A DNA stretch of 64,000 nt from Sclerurus mexicanus (taxonomy: Eukaryota; Chordata; Aves; Passeriformes; Furnariidae), in assembly GCA_013396755.1 (NCBI GenBank), contig VWZF01002475.1, positions 186,001 to 250,000 on the forward strand, written 5' to 3'. Positions 1-13,173 of the stretch are shown one piece after another (the first letter of the stretch is position 1; each line of letters begins with the position of its first letter). Below the pieces are notes generated by a model. It did not search any database. It was not told the origin of the DNA and saw nothing but the letters and a program-made list of their open reading frames with translations. The translations under genes were made by a program, and so were the position numbers.

Positions 1-2184
1 CAGTAAGGCCTCAAAGGTAATTTCATGGTTTATAGAATTTATATCTGAGGGTTTAATGAGGAAAACATACTGTTTTCTAACACATGAAATAGAGAATCTT
101 TCATTAGACTTTTATTTTCCTTCTCTAATATTACATGTATATCAAGTTCAAAGCCTTGAATACACCTAAGTATAAAACTATTCCTTTCCTACACATGGGA
201 AATATGAATGTTTGCGACTCAAAAATCAACACACACAGACTTAGGAGGTGATTTCATTTTTAATGAATCTACATGATATAAATGAGCTACTCTTCTGTTT
301 GTGCATTGTGCTATAGTATACATTGGAAAATACAATAACAGTATATTACTTTTCTGTGATTTAGGTTAGGAATTAACGCATTCAAATGAATTTAAGAGCC
401 TTGGGTGTAATTCATACAGGATGCAAGTCCCTCAGTAGACCTCTCATGAACATTATCAGATCCAATACAGTTTGTGTGGTCAAACAGATTAAAATTTGAC
501 CAGCCCCCTCTTTCTGCCATTGATTAAACTCCAGAATCAGTTTGAGTGGCTTTATTCTTATTATTCTGTGTGAGGAAAACTAAGCAAAGGCAAGGTTTCT
601 GTTTGGTATATTAATGAGTTAAAATGTACTGTTTTCAGTCTGCGTTTAGTTATGGCAGATCAGGTTGGAACTAAGACTGCCAAATATTAGATTTTCTTTT
701 TTTTCCTTTCTAGGCACATTTTCTGAGAGCTTTCACTTTTATCTGGTGCAGAGTTCTCAATGCCCTTTCACTCCAAATCAGAGTCATTACCTACTGCCTG
801 GATTGCGTTTGTTGTACGGCTCGTGCCTTCGATTTACAGTTGTGTAAACTCGAGGATGCTCTCAGCATCAGTTTGATCTTTTGATGGATCAAAAGCTTTG
901 CTGGGCTGCCTCCTGAAGTACTTAAAATGTATCTGACACCCTCTTTCTGATATTTTAGCAATTTTACATCCTGTGTTAATTATACCATAAAGCACAAAAT
1001 CTATTAGCAATTTTCAAAAAGTGTCATGCTTAAAAGGCTTTTGAGCACTTGTGACTGATTCTGGTGTGATGAAAATATCCTTCAAAATAGCTTCTAAGTT
1101 CTGAGATACAGCAGGAACTAATTCCGCTTCCTTGCAGTGAAGGTTTGAAAGGATTTGTGCTCTTAAGTACAAAAAAAATCCAAAATGTGTCCAATACTTT
1201 GAGCCTTCTCACAGGGAAGCTTAAATACAGATTTTTACACTGGAGGGGAGTAAGTACGGCAGTAAGTACTCTTCAATAGTAATGCCCTTGTGTTGCTGAT
1301 TGATCAAAAGGTCGTTGGAGCATCTCAAGTTCTGCAAAAGTGAGTGTTGTGTACCCTGGAACTGGTGTCTCTGGATGTCCTCCGTTCTTCGTTTGCCATG
1401 TCACCCTTCAAGTATTCTTGCTGTGACAGAGCTAAGGAAAACCCCCAATAAAGTGCTCCTGATACATTGCCGGGGGAATCCGGCCAGGAACAGGCACGTA
1501 GGCTCTGCAGAGTTATTCGGTTTCAGCTAAGTAGGCTTACGGATGTGTGACATGGAGTAGGTGATTGACTTTGCCCCTATTTTCATTCAGGACAAGTTCA
1601 GCCTGGTTTACAGGGCTTAAGGTCCGCCCAAATGTCATGGCATTGACAGGTGTAGCTATCCACTGTCTGTGCCCCAGTTTTGAAAACACACTCTCCTCTA
1701 TTGCTGTTCTTTTTGCTTTTTTAACCTCCAGCCGGTCTGTATAATAAACCCTCAACAAATACATCTCTCAGGTTCCTTTGGTGACAGTTACACTGCGAGA
1801 AAATGAACACTTTGCCCTTACATTGCATGTATTCTTTATAAGCAAAATCACAAAACTGTTTATTAAAACCTTTGGTGTGAAAAGTAGAAATAATGATGTA
1901 CGGCACACTTCCTGAGACAACCAAAGAAAGCATTCCAGAACTTGATTTCTTATATGGTGTTGAATAGTGAATAAACACACACCTCTGCCCGTGTTTTGTC
2001 TTTAAGTGCAGTGATAGTCCTTCTCTTGCTTCTTGGAAAGCGTGTGTCCATTTTTTCTTGTTGCCAGATGTGATTGATCACCCAAAGAGGGAAGGAGGAG
2101 CAGTAGATGTACAATGCTGGGGAACTCTAGGAGGCTTTGTGCTGTGCAGGAGATGTATTCTTCTCAGAGGGCTTCTTGTTTGAT

Positions 2185-2223
2185 TTGGTTTTCGGTTTTG
2201 GTTTTTTTTTTTTTGTTTTTTTT
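2185..2223 (+). repeat. T/G-rich low-complexity tract
   Basis: This is a T-rich run with GG interruptions (ggttttcggttttgg, then T12), unlike the adjacent intron. Confidence 0.8.
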
Positions 2224-3471
2224 AGGATTGCAGCCTCTCGCTTATGTAGCTCTCGTGATGATTTAGTGCTTATAAGACATCCCTGAATATCAAGGAAGCC
2301 TTAATAAATCTGAATTGGTCTCAGTGTGGATGGAAATGAAGATGTGTTTTTATTTCATGTTGGGATGATAGAATGAATTATATCAGAAATCTGACTCCTT
2401 AGAACTGGGAATTCTTGAAAAACAGTGAAAGAATACCATAGCCAGAAAAGAACACTAGGCTCCCTAGAAGGTTTTTCTGAGGAAGAGCAGCGTTGGTGGT
2501 GTATTATGTTAATGTTTGGAAGACGTACCAGTGCTACTGCCAGGGCACAGCAAGAGCAGAGACGGTGAGCCTGGAGCCAAGGGCACCAGGGCTCCGCCTG
2601 GAAGTGTCTCCTGAGCAGGGTGGTGATGATGAGTTGCCTGAAGAGTCCTAGGAAAGGCAAAGGGGTCATCCAGGTAGGAGCAGCAGGATGTAGGGGCAGA
2701 GACAGCAGTGGAGATGAGGTTTTCAGCAGAGGTCCAGGGGCCATCTAAAAGACAGGGCTCAAGACAGGTCTTGAAGGACAGAAGGGCCCAACTTCAGGAA
2801 TGTGGATGGAGCTCCTGGACCACAGAGAGGAGGGCGAGGTAACAGGGAGACTGCACAGGGTACTGAAGACTGACAGCTAGACGTGTCGTCAGTGATCTGT
2901 GATGAGAAGAAGTTGTTTCTAGTAAAAAGGAACTTTGCTGTTTCTAGCTTCATAGCAGGGATAAATTCCACTACACGAACCTGCTTTTAACAGAATATTA
3001 TTCTAGTTAGTCCCTATGATTTCAGAATAATACTTTTGTCTGTAGTCTCTGTTGTAGCACTTTGACATGTATCACCACACATTTATGGGAAAATCATTTC
3101 TTTTTATTGTCACTTTTAAATTTTATTTTTCATTAAACCTGTTTTATTGACTTTAGAAACGGATTTTAGCTATAGCAGTGTAAATCCAGAGGAAGTGAAT
3201 TTATCCTGTTTTATACCCGTAAGCATAATCTGGCACACACTTAAAAAAAAAGTTGAAATTGTGTAGTCAGCAGTCAAAGCTTCTTGTTAGAAAATTCTCA
3301 GTCTGTAAGAGTGCTATTGATAAAGGAGCTAAAAACCTCAACATTGATTTATTTGTTATCAGCTCAATACAGTTTGTCTGAACACCGAACTTGCTTTTTT
3401 GTTCTTCCATGTGATAAATGTATTTGCCTATGTTGTAAAATCCAAGCTAAGATAAGCTTGTGTACAAGCTG

Positions 3472-3575
3472 AGTATAGGACTGGAAACCAGGAATTCCAC
3501 AATTTTAACTCTTGCTTCTGTCAGTAAATGAAGTTGTGACCTTAAGTGGCCTCTTAGGTCTCATTTGTAAAAAAA
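3472..3575 (+). repeat. MIR-like tRNA-derived SINE remnant
   Basis: The sequence follows the MIR/CORE-SINE pattern: a 'ggactggaaaccaggaattcc' start, a 'taactcttgcttctgtcagtaa' middle and 'tgtgaccttaagtggcct', then 'ctcatttgtaaaa'. These correspond to the family's 'ctctgccactaa', 'tgtgaccttgggcaagtca' and 'catctgtaaaatg'. Divergence is high, as expected of an ancient amniote element. Confidence 0.5.
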
Positions 3576-6500
3576 GCTGAATTCCCTTAGCAGTTTATTT
3601 AGGAGTCACTGGAAATTCAGCATCTTATGAGATGACATCTTGTAGTATTGGTATATTTTGTTTCTGTAATTGTAAATTAAGCACAGGATATTCTCTTTTG
3701 GACGGTCTAGTTAGGCCAGACCCTGAGTCCTTGGTACCGGCTGCGTGGTTGCAGTGAACAGCCTTCTCCAGGCAAGCAAATTGGGGATTAATGAGTACTG
3801 AAAGTTTGGAGTATTTCAGGCTTTGTTTTTTGCTGAATTATATAGTTACTTGAATGACTTGTTTTGCTACACTTAATTGATCATTTGAATTTTAGTGAAT
3901 GTTTTGACAGCAAATGTTTGTAAAGCAGCTAAATATATTTTTATTGGAAAGGCTAAAGAAGTACAAGTAGCATTCTTGCTTTCCTGTTAGTTCTGTGGTA
4001 CTAAAGAGGCTGAAGAATGTCGTTTGGTCTTTGTACCGTGTGCATGTTCTTTGCCTACTGTGCTTATTCTTCCTGCAGTATAGTTTAGGTTTCTTCCTTC
4101 CTTGCGTTATTCCCTGCCTGTGCCTCAGGAGGAGTAAGGACACCAGCAGGGCTTGAGGGGTGGGCTCCTGTTTGCAACCACAGGTAACTTGTTTGAAGCC
4201 TTATCAGTTGTAACATTTAACAATGCAAGGTGGTGTTTTTTCCTCCATAGTTTGTTTTTAAACCAATGCTTTAAAAGGTGAGTTGTGCCATATTTATTTA
4301 TTTTTTAAATTATATGATCTCCTTTTTGCACACAGTTGCATTCACTTAGTTTATACCAGAAGTGACCTAGTTTGCATTTTCTTTCAACTCTATAAATTAC
4401 CCTGTTTTTTGCTGCTGGTGTGAAGGTTTGCTACTAGTCCTCCTGAAAAATTAGGTTTTAATTTTTTTCTGCCTTCTAGCCAAATAAACATAAAGAAGGA
4501 TGAGAGGACAGGAATTGGGGCTGGATTTACAGCTTCTTGGAGGCCGGTTTTATTCCTCTATGTGCTGCTGCTTTAGCTTTTGATGAAGTTATTTCATTCA
4601 TCTCTGCCAGGATTGTGCTACCTTCGAAATGTCTAATGTGCCCAGGTCGTTCTTGTTCAGATGTTCTGTCTGGATTTCTCTGAGTGTTGAAATATTTTGA
4701 TCAAGTAACTAGATAAACGAAAAATATTTTGTAAATGTGTTAGGTATATGCCATGTGCCATATTCACAATGATAGCTGAGTTGTGAAGAGTAGGCTTGAC
4801 CTCGATTCATTTTTTCCTTAAGTTTCTTTGAATGGCTAAAATGCCTCTGCCAAAACTATTAATTTCTGCACGCTTTCATCAGGATTTTGGTTTCTCAGTT
4901 AAAATTACCCGACCCTAGTCGTTGTCACTGCTCACACTGTGGCTGCAATACACCATTCAGGTTCTGGAAAGGAAGTTTTTACATTTGTGGACTACTGGTC
5001 TTAAAAGCAGGAAACCAATTTTATATCCTTTATATGATAGATATTGAATCAATAAAGCATCAGCCTAAGGTTACACTTGATGTCTCCAGTGAGAAGACAA
5101 TAAATCATGTTATGTGCATACAGGTATATTGACTCAATTTCTCTGGGCTTCCTATGCAAAACTGAAGGTGATTGAAACTAAACCATTAAAGTCTTATAAT
5201 GGCTTGTATAAAGCCATTTTATCTGCTTTTTATGATTTGAGATTTTAGTATTAAAAATCTAAGTACAGCATTTAAGTCCAATTGAAAATTCATCAGGTCC
5301 TGTGCCCTGCCTCAAATGATGATCAATGGAGATGGCTAAAGATGGAGAATAACAAACTATGTACAGAATGGTTTTTCCCTTGGTGTACCCTTCTGGCCTT
5401 CAGCAATTAGCAGTTTGAGTACTTCAGAGCTGGATGCTGCACCCACTCAAAGAATTTAATATGCACCAGTAAACTCATCTGTTTATAGCTTTGCTTTCCC
5501 AATGGAGTTTTGCAGAGGTATTTTGGGGAAAAAAAGTCTGACGTGTTGGAATGGATGGGTAAAGAAAACAGTCCATTTGTGCTTTCTCTTTTTGTCACTA
5601 AGTACTTTCTGAGGATAAAGAGCCTGATGATGGTCACTTGTTTTACGTCTTGATTTACTTGCTTGGGGTGAGAATGTGTAGGTCTGGCAACACAGGGCAT
5701 TTTTATTGCCATCAGGTAGTTTCAAAGAAGGAACATCTGAGAATGGAGTGATTGATACAGCATGTCTTTCAGTAATAATGTTTTTTTTTTTCCTTGAAAC
5801 TTTCATATCTGAATGCCAAACCAAGCCATCAGTACGGATAAGTAAGTTGAGTTCATTCAAGATGAAAGGCTGCTGCTGTATTGTTAATAATAAAGACGTG
5901 TCAGTGAAGAAGGTTTTATGATGCTGCACCACATTGCTGGGAATCATTTTGTTCTTGTTTTAATACTGGCTATTTGTAGTAAGTGGACTTGGCACAGGCT
6001 GGACAGCAGGCTGCCCTATTGCAGGGGTTGGAATACTGCTTGAAGAACCAGTTTTACTTCTAATATATGTAAAAATACATGGAGGATGAGGGTGTGGGTC
6101 AGAAAACCATTTTCAACCCCTTTAGACAATGGAGCATATCAGGTTACATTTTCTTAACCACAAGATAGCCTTGACATGCAGCATGTTCTCACTCAGAATT
6201 AGGCAGGAGCAGGTTACACAGATGAATCCAGAAACCACATGAGCAAGGAGAGACATTCCTTGCTTATCTCTGTGCCCCTCTAAAAGCCTGGTTGCACCCT
6301 CAGTGCTGGAATTTGTGCAAGAACTTGTTCTGGAGGAAAAGGCACATGTTTGAGTGCTATGTTTGCAGGGAATTTTCCATCTGCACTGGAAGGAAAATGA
6401 GCACTCCTTTCCTTTCCAAATGAGCACAGTGGTATTTTGTGGCTTTATGGGGGATTCTTTACTTGCACTTTAAGTATCAAACTATGATATTTTAATAGAC

Positions 6501-7609
6501 TTTAATTGTCTGCAAAATCTTTCTTCTTTTTTACTGCACCTCTCCAAAAGGCGCTGTTCTTTTTTAACTATATAGTCATTATGTATCATTCATTCGTATA
6601 ACTACTAAGACTTTTCATACCAACCATTTCTGACTCATTATGTCTAGACGTTCAGCTTGAGTACTGAACAGTAAAGGTTTAAAACCATACCTCATCACTC
6701 TGAGGAGAACACCGATTAAACTCACTTCTCTCTGTGAAATTCTGAGCTGTGTCAAGGTAGCCTCCTCTAGGTTTGCTCTCTGCTTTTATCTCACATCAAG
6801 TATAATTGTGTTATTTTAAATCAGTAGGGTTTGGAAATGTTTTTGGCCCTAATGTGTGGGTCATGTGAATGATTTAAACCTCTCATGTTGCTTTACTAAC
6901 TTACTCTGTTAGAATATTTCTTGCGTTGCTTCCTGTTGGCTGGCTAGAGAAGTTTTGGGGTGAAAGAAAAGTGAATTTTTTCAAGCCCTTTCTGTCACAG
7001 AGTCCATGAAGGCATCTTGCACTTCTTCTCTTGAACATTGTAACTGATGGAGCATGTGAGAACAGCAGAATCATGGGGTACAGGGTTAGCCCAGCTGTCC
7101 TGTTACCTGCTCTTCAGAATTATCCTTTTCTTGCCACATGGGCTCGTGGGATGCCCATCAACTCCCAATGAGGACCACAGCTGCTGGTTTAACAGTAGTG
7201 ACGTATGATTTTAAAGGGCTGTGAAATTCTATTTAAAGAGAGTAATGGCTAAGTAGAATGTAAGTTAAAATTTATATAACAAGTTACAAGTTGTATAGGT
7301 TATAATAACATAAATAACTATAATAAAAACTATGTATAAATAAGAGCCTTGGTATCACAGTATATTTAATTCATGTACTATAGTCATTCAGGGACTGTTC
7401 CTTGACTGTAAAATGTTGCACATAGAGATTTGTAATTGAAAACTTTATGATATTATGATTTGTAGTTAGAGGAATAAAACTAAATTGTGATTTTTCCTAA
7501 ATTGAATATGCCACTATCTTATACGTCTTAGCCTTTCTGACCTGGCCTCGCGTGATGCTTCTTGACTTCCTGTCCTGCTGTCATTTTCTTTCATGTTGGT
7601 CTGGCACTT

Positions 7610-7655
7610 AGTCTCACTGGAATCAATAAGGTTGCTCACATGCAAGTGTTGAATA
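7610..7655 (+). repeat. Possible ancient amniote repeat, second copy
   Basis: 'cactggaatcaataaggttg' followed by 'ctcacatgcaagtgtt' matches the same 'gaagtcaatgggg...ttgctcacatgc' word as the candidate at 48605, with similar order. It is short and diverged. Confidence 0.3.
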
Positions 7656-10270
7656 AATAATTGATTAAGGAGATGCTACACTTGTCGCATCTTCTCCTGG
7701 CAAGGGGAGCCTCCATAACTGTTTCTTCAAACTTCTGTTCTATCCTTTTGCTGATTATCTCTCACTTCTTCCACTGAACTAGCAGAGCCTGAGATCTACC
7801 AGATAGTCTGATTGTTGTGAGCTGGAATATTCATAAAGTGGTGATACTACTCAGTGTGTGCAACAACTGGGAGAAATGGCTATTCTGCAAATGTGTAGCT
7901 CAAGCCAAATGACTTTCTCTGTTTCTGTCTGTTTGCATTCTAAAAATTTTAACCCGCTCAGTTTTAAAAGCTGTACTCTAGAATGGCAAAGCACTCTTGG
8001 ACATCATTCACCAACACTGACTGCTGGGCTCATCAAATCCTAAATGAAATGTTTAAATAATTTGAGGCTGTAGGAAAGTTAGATAGAAAGCAGCTGATAA
8101 AGTGGTATCTATTGACATGAGTAGTCCCAGTGAAGTTTGCCTGACTGGTTGACTGGGTTTTGTGTATTTACACTTATAGGTAGAATTGCAGTAAAAATAG
8201 AAACATTTCTTGACAGCCCTTGTGTATTGTGACATCTGAAATTGAAACAGGCACTTCTAAGTTTTCTGCACATCTCCTCAACACAAAGGTTTTATTATAG
8301 CTCCTGCTATGTTATGGTAGTAGTTAAACTATAGTGAACTTTCTATAATGGGAATGCACTTACACTGAAGACAGATTTGGGTTTTCTATGGGAGATGGAA
8401 AATAAGATATCCCAGGAAAAGAAACACCTGATGACTGTGCCCATTGCAGCCACTCTACCAGTGTGATTAACCTTTTTATCTTCAATTACATTCCTAAGTG
8501 ATACAATTTGTTCCAGTAAAATAGTGTGCAAATCCAGTCTTGTTCAATATTTCCCACAAATACACTGACTCGCTGTTTTGGCTTATGAAATCCTTTCTAT
8601 TGTCGTGGTTCAGTGGCAAGAGAGATGAGGTAATTATGGAGCACTTTTCCCACTGGTTTCTCTTCAGTGCAGAGCTGTAGTCAATGCTGTTAGACCACTC
8701 ATATACTCAGTTGTCAAAAATAGTAAGGAAAAAAGGTTCAAATATCCTTACCAGAAAATACACTGATGCTGCAGAAGTTACAAGATGCATTTCATGTCAT
8801 CCGACATGTTGCTACGTTTGTTTTGAAGTAATGTTTCATTATTGCTATTGTATGATTAAATATTGAGAGTATTGCTTTTCCAATTGTTCTAGTGCAGTAT
8901 TTAATGAGTGCAATTAAATGGAAAAATTGCCTTTTTAACTGATGATAGTCTATTAATGTCTCTGTCTGTTCAGAAAAGAAAAGAAGTGAATTATTAGAAT
9001 GACTAATGAGTCAAAGTTACCACGGTGATGGAGAGGTGCGATTCCCCTCCACATAATCTTCAATTAGTGATCTTTGTAAGAGGATGTTTTTCAAAAGGGT
9101 AATAGAGAAGTAATGAGATCAGAAGGAGGTCAAACCCAGCCTTCTTCGTTTGGCAGTTTGATTAATTTATTTCTCCTTCTCACAGATTGCTGTAAGAGGC
9201 TTTTGTCACCCGGTGTTTTCCGTGGGACTCTAGTCAAAGTGACTGCTTATGGGTAGTCTTTTGTGTACCCAAGAATGTTCACCCACTTGGAGCTGAAGGT
9301 TTTTGAATGGTTCAGATTTGTTCTTTAGTATAAGCACTCACTGATGGTTCTGAAAAGGAAGTTGTTTTGAAAGAAACAATCCTTGACTTACCCATGTGTC
9401 TTGTTGTGAGGATGTAAATGTCTGGCCATCGTACTTGGGTACAGTGCAGCTCACATCTCCTTCAGGTGCATTATAGATAAGGAGAAGGAGTGAAAGAGTG
9501 GTCCAAGAATGAAGTTGCAGTGAAGATTCTTTTCCCACAATATCTTCTTGAAAGGTCCCTCCATATTTTCATGTATGTGCACATTTATGCATCCTTCATG
9601 CATTCTTTCCTGGCCGTTTCCCTTTCTTACCGCTTGTGTAGAAACTTTTGCCTCAAGGAGTAATGAGCTATTTCACAATGGTGGTCTCGACCTGAGTGGC
9701 TGCAGCCCCATAGAGTGTGTTAAGCCCACCAGTAGCTTTTGCTATAAGGACAGTTATATCCATGCTTAGCTTGTTCTCAGTAGTAGTTCACCTCTTCTAA
9801 AATATTCAGAACAGTTTTTTTTCTGCAAAACTGAAATGCCAGTAGCCTTTTCTCAACGTTTTTTTCAGGTTTACCGATGTGTACACTGATCAATTTTGCA
9901 CTGCTGATAGTTGAATGTATCACTATGGTTTCAATTTTGACATAAATTCAGTCATTCTATGTAAAGTAACATGTCAGTAGAGGAGCAATAGATGTTAATT
10001 TAATATGACATTCTCTTACTAGCACATGGGACATTAACGGTTGCATGATATCCAAGACTTTACTGAGTCTGGGTTGCCTCAATTTATGCTCAAGATATGC
10101 TTTTATTTTTGGCTTTGGGGAGGGTGGCGTCGAGTTTTCTTACTTTCTCATGCAGTGTTTGCAACAGTCATTTAACAGATGTTCATTATTATTATTATTC
10201 CCTTTAAAATGTTTTACTAATAGAGATACTTGGGATTAAATAGGTCATAAAATGTTTTTATTGTACTGAT

Positions 10271-10567
10271 GATCATAGAATCATAGAATGATTTGTGTTG
10301 GAAGGGACCTTAAAGTCCATTGCAATTCCCTTGCCATGGGCAGGGCACCTTCCACTAGTCCAGGTTGCTCAGAGCTCCATCCAGTCTGGTCCTGAACACT
10401 TCCAGGGATGGAGCAGCCACAGCTTCCCTGGGCAACCTGTGCCAGGGCCTGCCCATCCTCACAGGGAGCAAGTTCTTCCTGATATCTAATCCAAACCTGC
10501 CCTCTGTCACTTTGAAGCTGTTACCCCTTGTCCTGTCCTTGACATGCCCTTACAAAAAGTCCTTTTT
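10271..10567 (-). mobile_element. CR1 LINE fragment, 3' end
   Basis: Read on the minus strand, this is the last ~300 bp of a chicken-repeat-1 LINE. The + strand begins with a doubled TCATAGAA, the complement of the CR1 3' terminal repeat. It continues through the complements of 'aaggtccctt', 'ccatgggcag', 'caggttgctcagagc' and 'cttccagggatgg', and stops after 'cttacaaaaagtcc'. It is 5'-truncated, as nearly all CR1 copies are, and has no coding capacity. Its high similarity to the generic avian consensus suggests moderate age. Confidence 0.93.
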
Positions 10568-10924
10568 TTGTAACCCATTTTGGCTACAGAACTATGTAGG
10601 CATCTGAGCAACAAGGTGATTAGACTCATTTTTCAGATCAGCAGAGATTATATTTGGTTAGTATGATATAGCATGTCCTGAAATACTGGCCTAACCTCAG
10701 CACTGGTCCGAGCCCTTTGAGATATGCCAGCAATGAATGTGGCCCATTCTCTGTGTTCCACTGGGTACAGCCTGCACCTCTCTGTGGCTGCTGAACACCT
10801 TTGCGTCCCAGTCTTTTTAAGAGGGAGTGTGGATGGCCACCTAGCACAAGGAATGGGCATTCATGTGGTTGTGCTTCCAGCTTTGCTGTGGAATTGCTAT
10901 AGGGCTTCACCTGGGGATGTGGCT

Positions 10925-10965
10925 CTGCATACCTTTGTTTTCCCATCTGTTAAGCAGAGATCACA
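10925..10965 (+). repeat. Possible MIR 3' segment
   Basis: 'cctttgttttcccatctgtt' followed by 'aagcagagat' resembles the MIR stretch 'cctcagtttccccatctgta' plus 'aaatggggat'. It is short, so this could be chance. Confidence 0.3.
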
Positions 10966-12810
10966 GCCCTAACTAAAGATGATTTCTTCTCCTTCTTACT
11001 ACTGCGTTACTTTGATGTTTGTAAGACGAATGTATAAGCACTGGGACCTCCCATCTCTGGATGGTCCAGGTCCATCCAGGACCTGCTTGGCCAGCCAGGA
11101 GTCTTGGCTAGTGATGCACAGGGTGCCTCAGCTGCTTTCACACCGAGTTTGTCCTCCTGCTCTCTGTCACAAGAGGAACATGTTTCTTGTTCAGAATTTG
11201 TCTGGGGCTGCTAAGCCTTTTGAAATGGAGTTTACACCAAGGAGAGGAGCAGACCATGGGTTTCTGTGAAATGCAGAGAGTTTGGTCTATTCTGTCACAT
11301 TTTTTGGTACACGAGAGCCGCTTCTGTAAGCACTCGGTGCAGGAGGTCATGTATACGAAAGTAAACAGCACGATACGTGGTAGACTTCTATCTATGAAGA
11401 AGTATTCCTGTGTATTGTATAATTAGGCCATCACTTAGTAAAATCTGTATATCAGTGAACTGTAAAATTACATGAGTGGACAATGCAAGTTTGACTAAAA
11501 CTATTCATCTGCTCTGCCTGCGTCTCTGAAAATGAGATGTTAGGAAATGTTTGTTTCTCTGAGGTATTTTCATCTGGCCACTATCATGTTTTTGGTGAAT
11601 TATTTAAATTCATTCTGATTTTGATTGTTTTTCACGGGGCTTATATGTATTAAGAAATGTGACTTCTCTAGAAAGCATAGCCAAGACTTATTTATGAGGT
11701 GTAGGATGAAATATAAAGTTTATCTCCATTGTATACATACAGTGCAGTTATTGCAGATAAGAAGATTAAATACCAAAGATAATTATTTTTATTACATTTA
11801 TAATCATAGGGCACAGATGCAAAACAATTTTGTGAATTTCTCCTCTTTTTAGGTGCTGTCCATTTGGGGGGAATTTATACATACACACACATATAAATGT
11901 GTAGAGATAAACATGTCTCTTACTTATCAAACTTCTCTCAGAACAGAAAAAATAAAATTAGATTTTTGTAAGCGGGAGTGATGTGCATGTTCTTATTTTC
12001 AATGTATGGTAAAGTAAGCTTTCAATTTTATTTTTTAACAGTATTCTATAATACAAATAGTCTAGTCTTTTCTTTTGCAGACTGTTTAATTCAGACAGGT
12101 TGAAGTTGCCTCCAAAGATTGGCGTCAAATTGAGGAAACCATTCATGTAGTAAATAAGATAATTTGTTTCCGCCCCAAAAGATTAAAATATAGATTTTTT
12201 TTTAAAAAAAAAATTATTATTCTTTTTTTTTTCCACCCCCCATATGATTTAACACATACAGTTTCTGCATCTCTCTGATTCTGAAAGCTTTTTGGAATTA
12301 AGCGCTTCTACATGGTTTCTGGTCTTCATTTTCTGCACTGCACTTTTAACTTGAATTTCTGGAATTTTAATTAATATAATCAATAAAGATCTTATTATGT
12401 TTCCAAGATATTGATAAGCATTTATGTAACTTCAAAATGTGATGGAAAACTGATGCTCCTTATGAAAGCAGAGCTAGGAAGAATAAATTGCAAGTCCTAA
12501 AATTTGAGTATTATTGTCTAAAAAAAATTAGGGAAAAATGTGTTTTGACTCCTGTTTTCTGTGCCATATTTAAGCCACGAATGTATTTCTTTGTACTGCT
12601 CATTTTTGTGTCTTCATAAAATCTATTGTTTTTCCAGTTGTTCTTCACCCAGTTTTTCACAATATCGGTCTCACTGCTTGTATTTAAAATAGTAATTACT
12701 AGAAAATTTTGTTTGATTGAAGTAGAACAGATATTGTGAAACAAGAGGTTTTAATTTCTTTAATATTTATCTTCTTTTGGCCTGAAGTGGTCTTAGAGTA
12801 GTGTATGGAG

Positions 12811-13173
12811 CGTGGTCTGCTCCGATTGCCTCTCTTAAGCCCTGGGGACGAAGGGCTGCCGCAGCCCGTAGCTGGGAACTCTCTGCCTTTGGTTCAGTGT
12901 CACGCTGCCTTTCCTCAAACCCTGGGCGTGTAAACACCCCGGGCTATTACAAATAGCGTAGTCTCAGTCCTAGAAAAGTTGTAAGCTCCAAAAATGAGCG
13001 TGCCCTGCCACGGCGTTTGCAGATTTACCCTTGGGTGGATTCGGGTGACGTATCTGAGCCTTGCCCAGCTCTGCTGCTCATTGCGTTTTTCACCCGAGAG
13101 GCACAACCTGCTTGTTGTGCCTGGGGGCCACGGCACGGTGTGCCCCAGGATTGCCTTCCTGGTGGCGTGTCCG
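12811..13173. promoter_or_regulatory. CpG-rich intronic block, possible regulatory element
   Basis: I count 20 CpG dinucleotides in about 363 bp, in an intron where several hundred bases often pass with none. The block is GC-richer than its flanks and includes a GGTGACGTAT motif (CRE-like) near 13044. No exon with a known product is recognisable, and the overlapping open frames on both strands look like by-products of base composition. It could be an alternative promoter, an enhancer or a remnant of a GC-rich transposon. Confidence 0.35.

Noticed and set aside
2355..2744. 129-codon minus-strand open frame
   Set aside because: It lies over a purine-rich, GC-richer stretch that reduces stop codons by composition; no domain is recognisable.
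5483..5947. 154-codon minus-strand open frame
   Set aside because: No domain, low-complexity Lys/Ser-rich composition, no splice or initiation context. Consistent with chance in a 32-kb intron segment.
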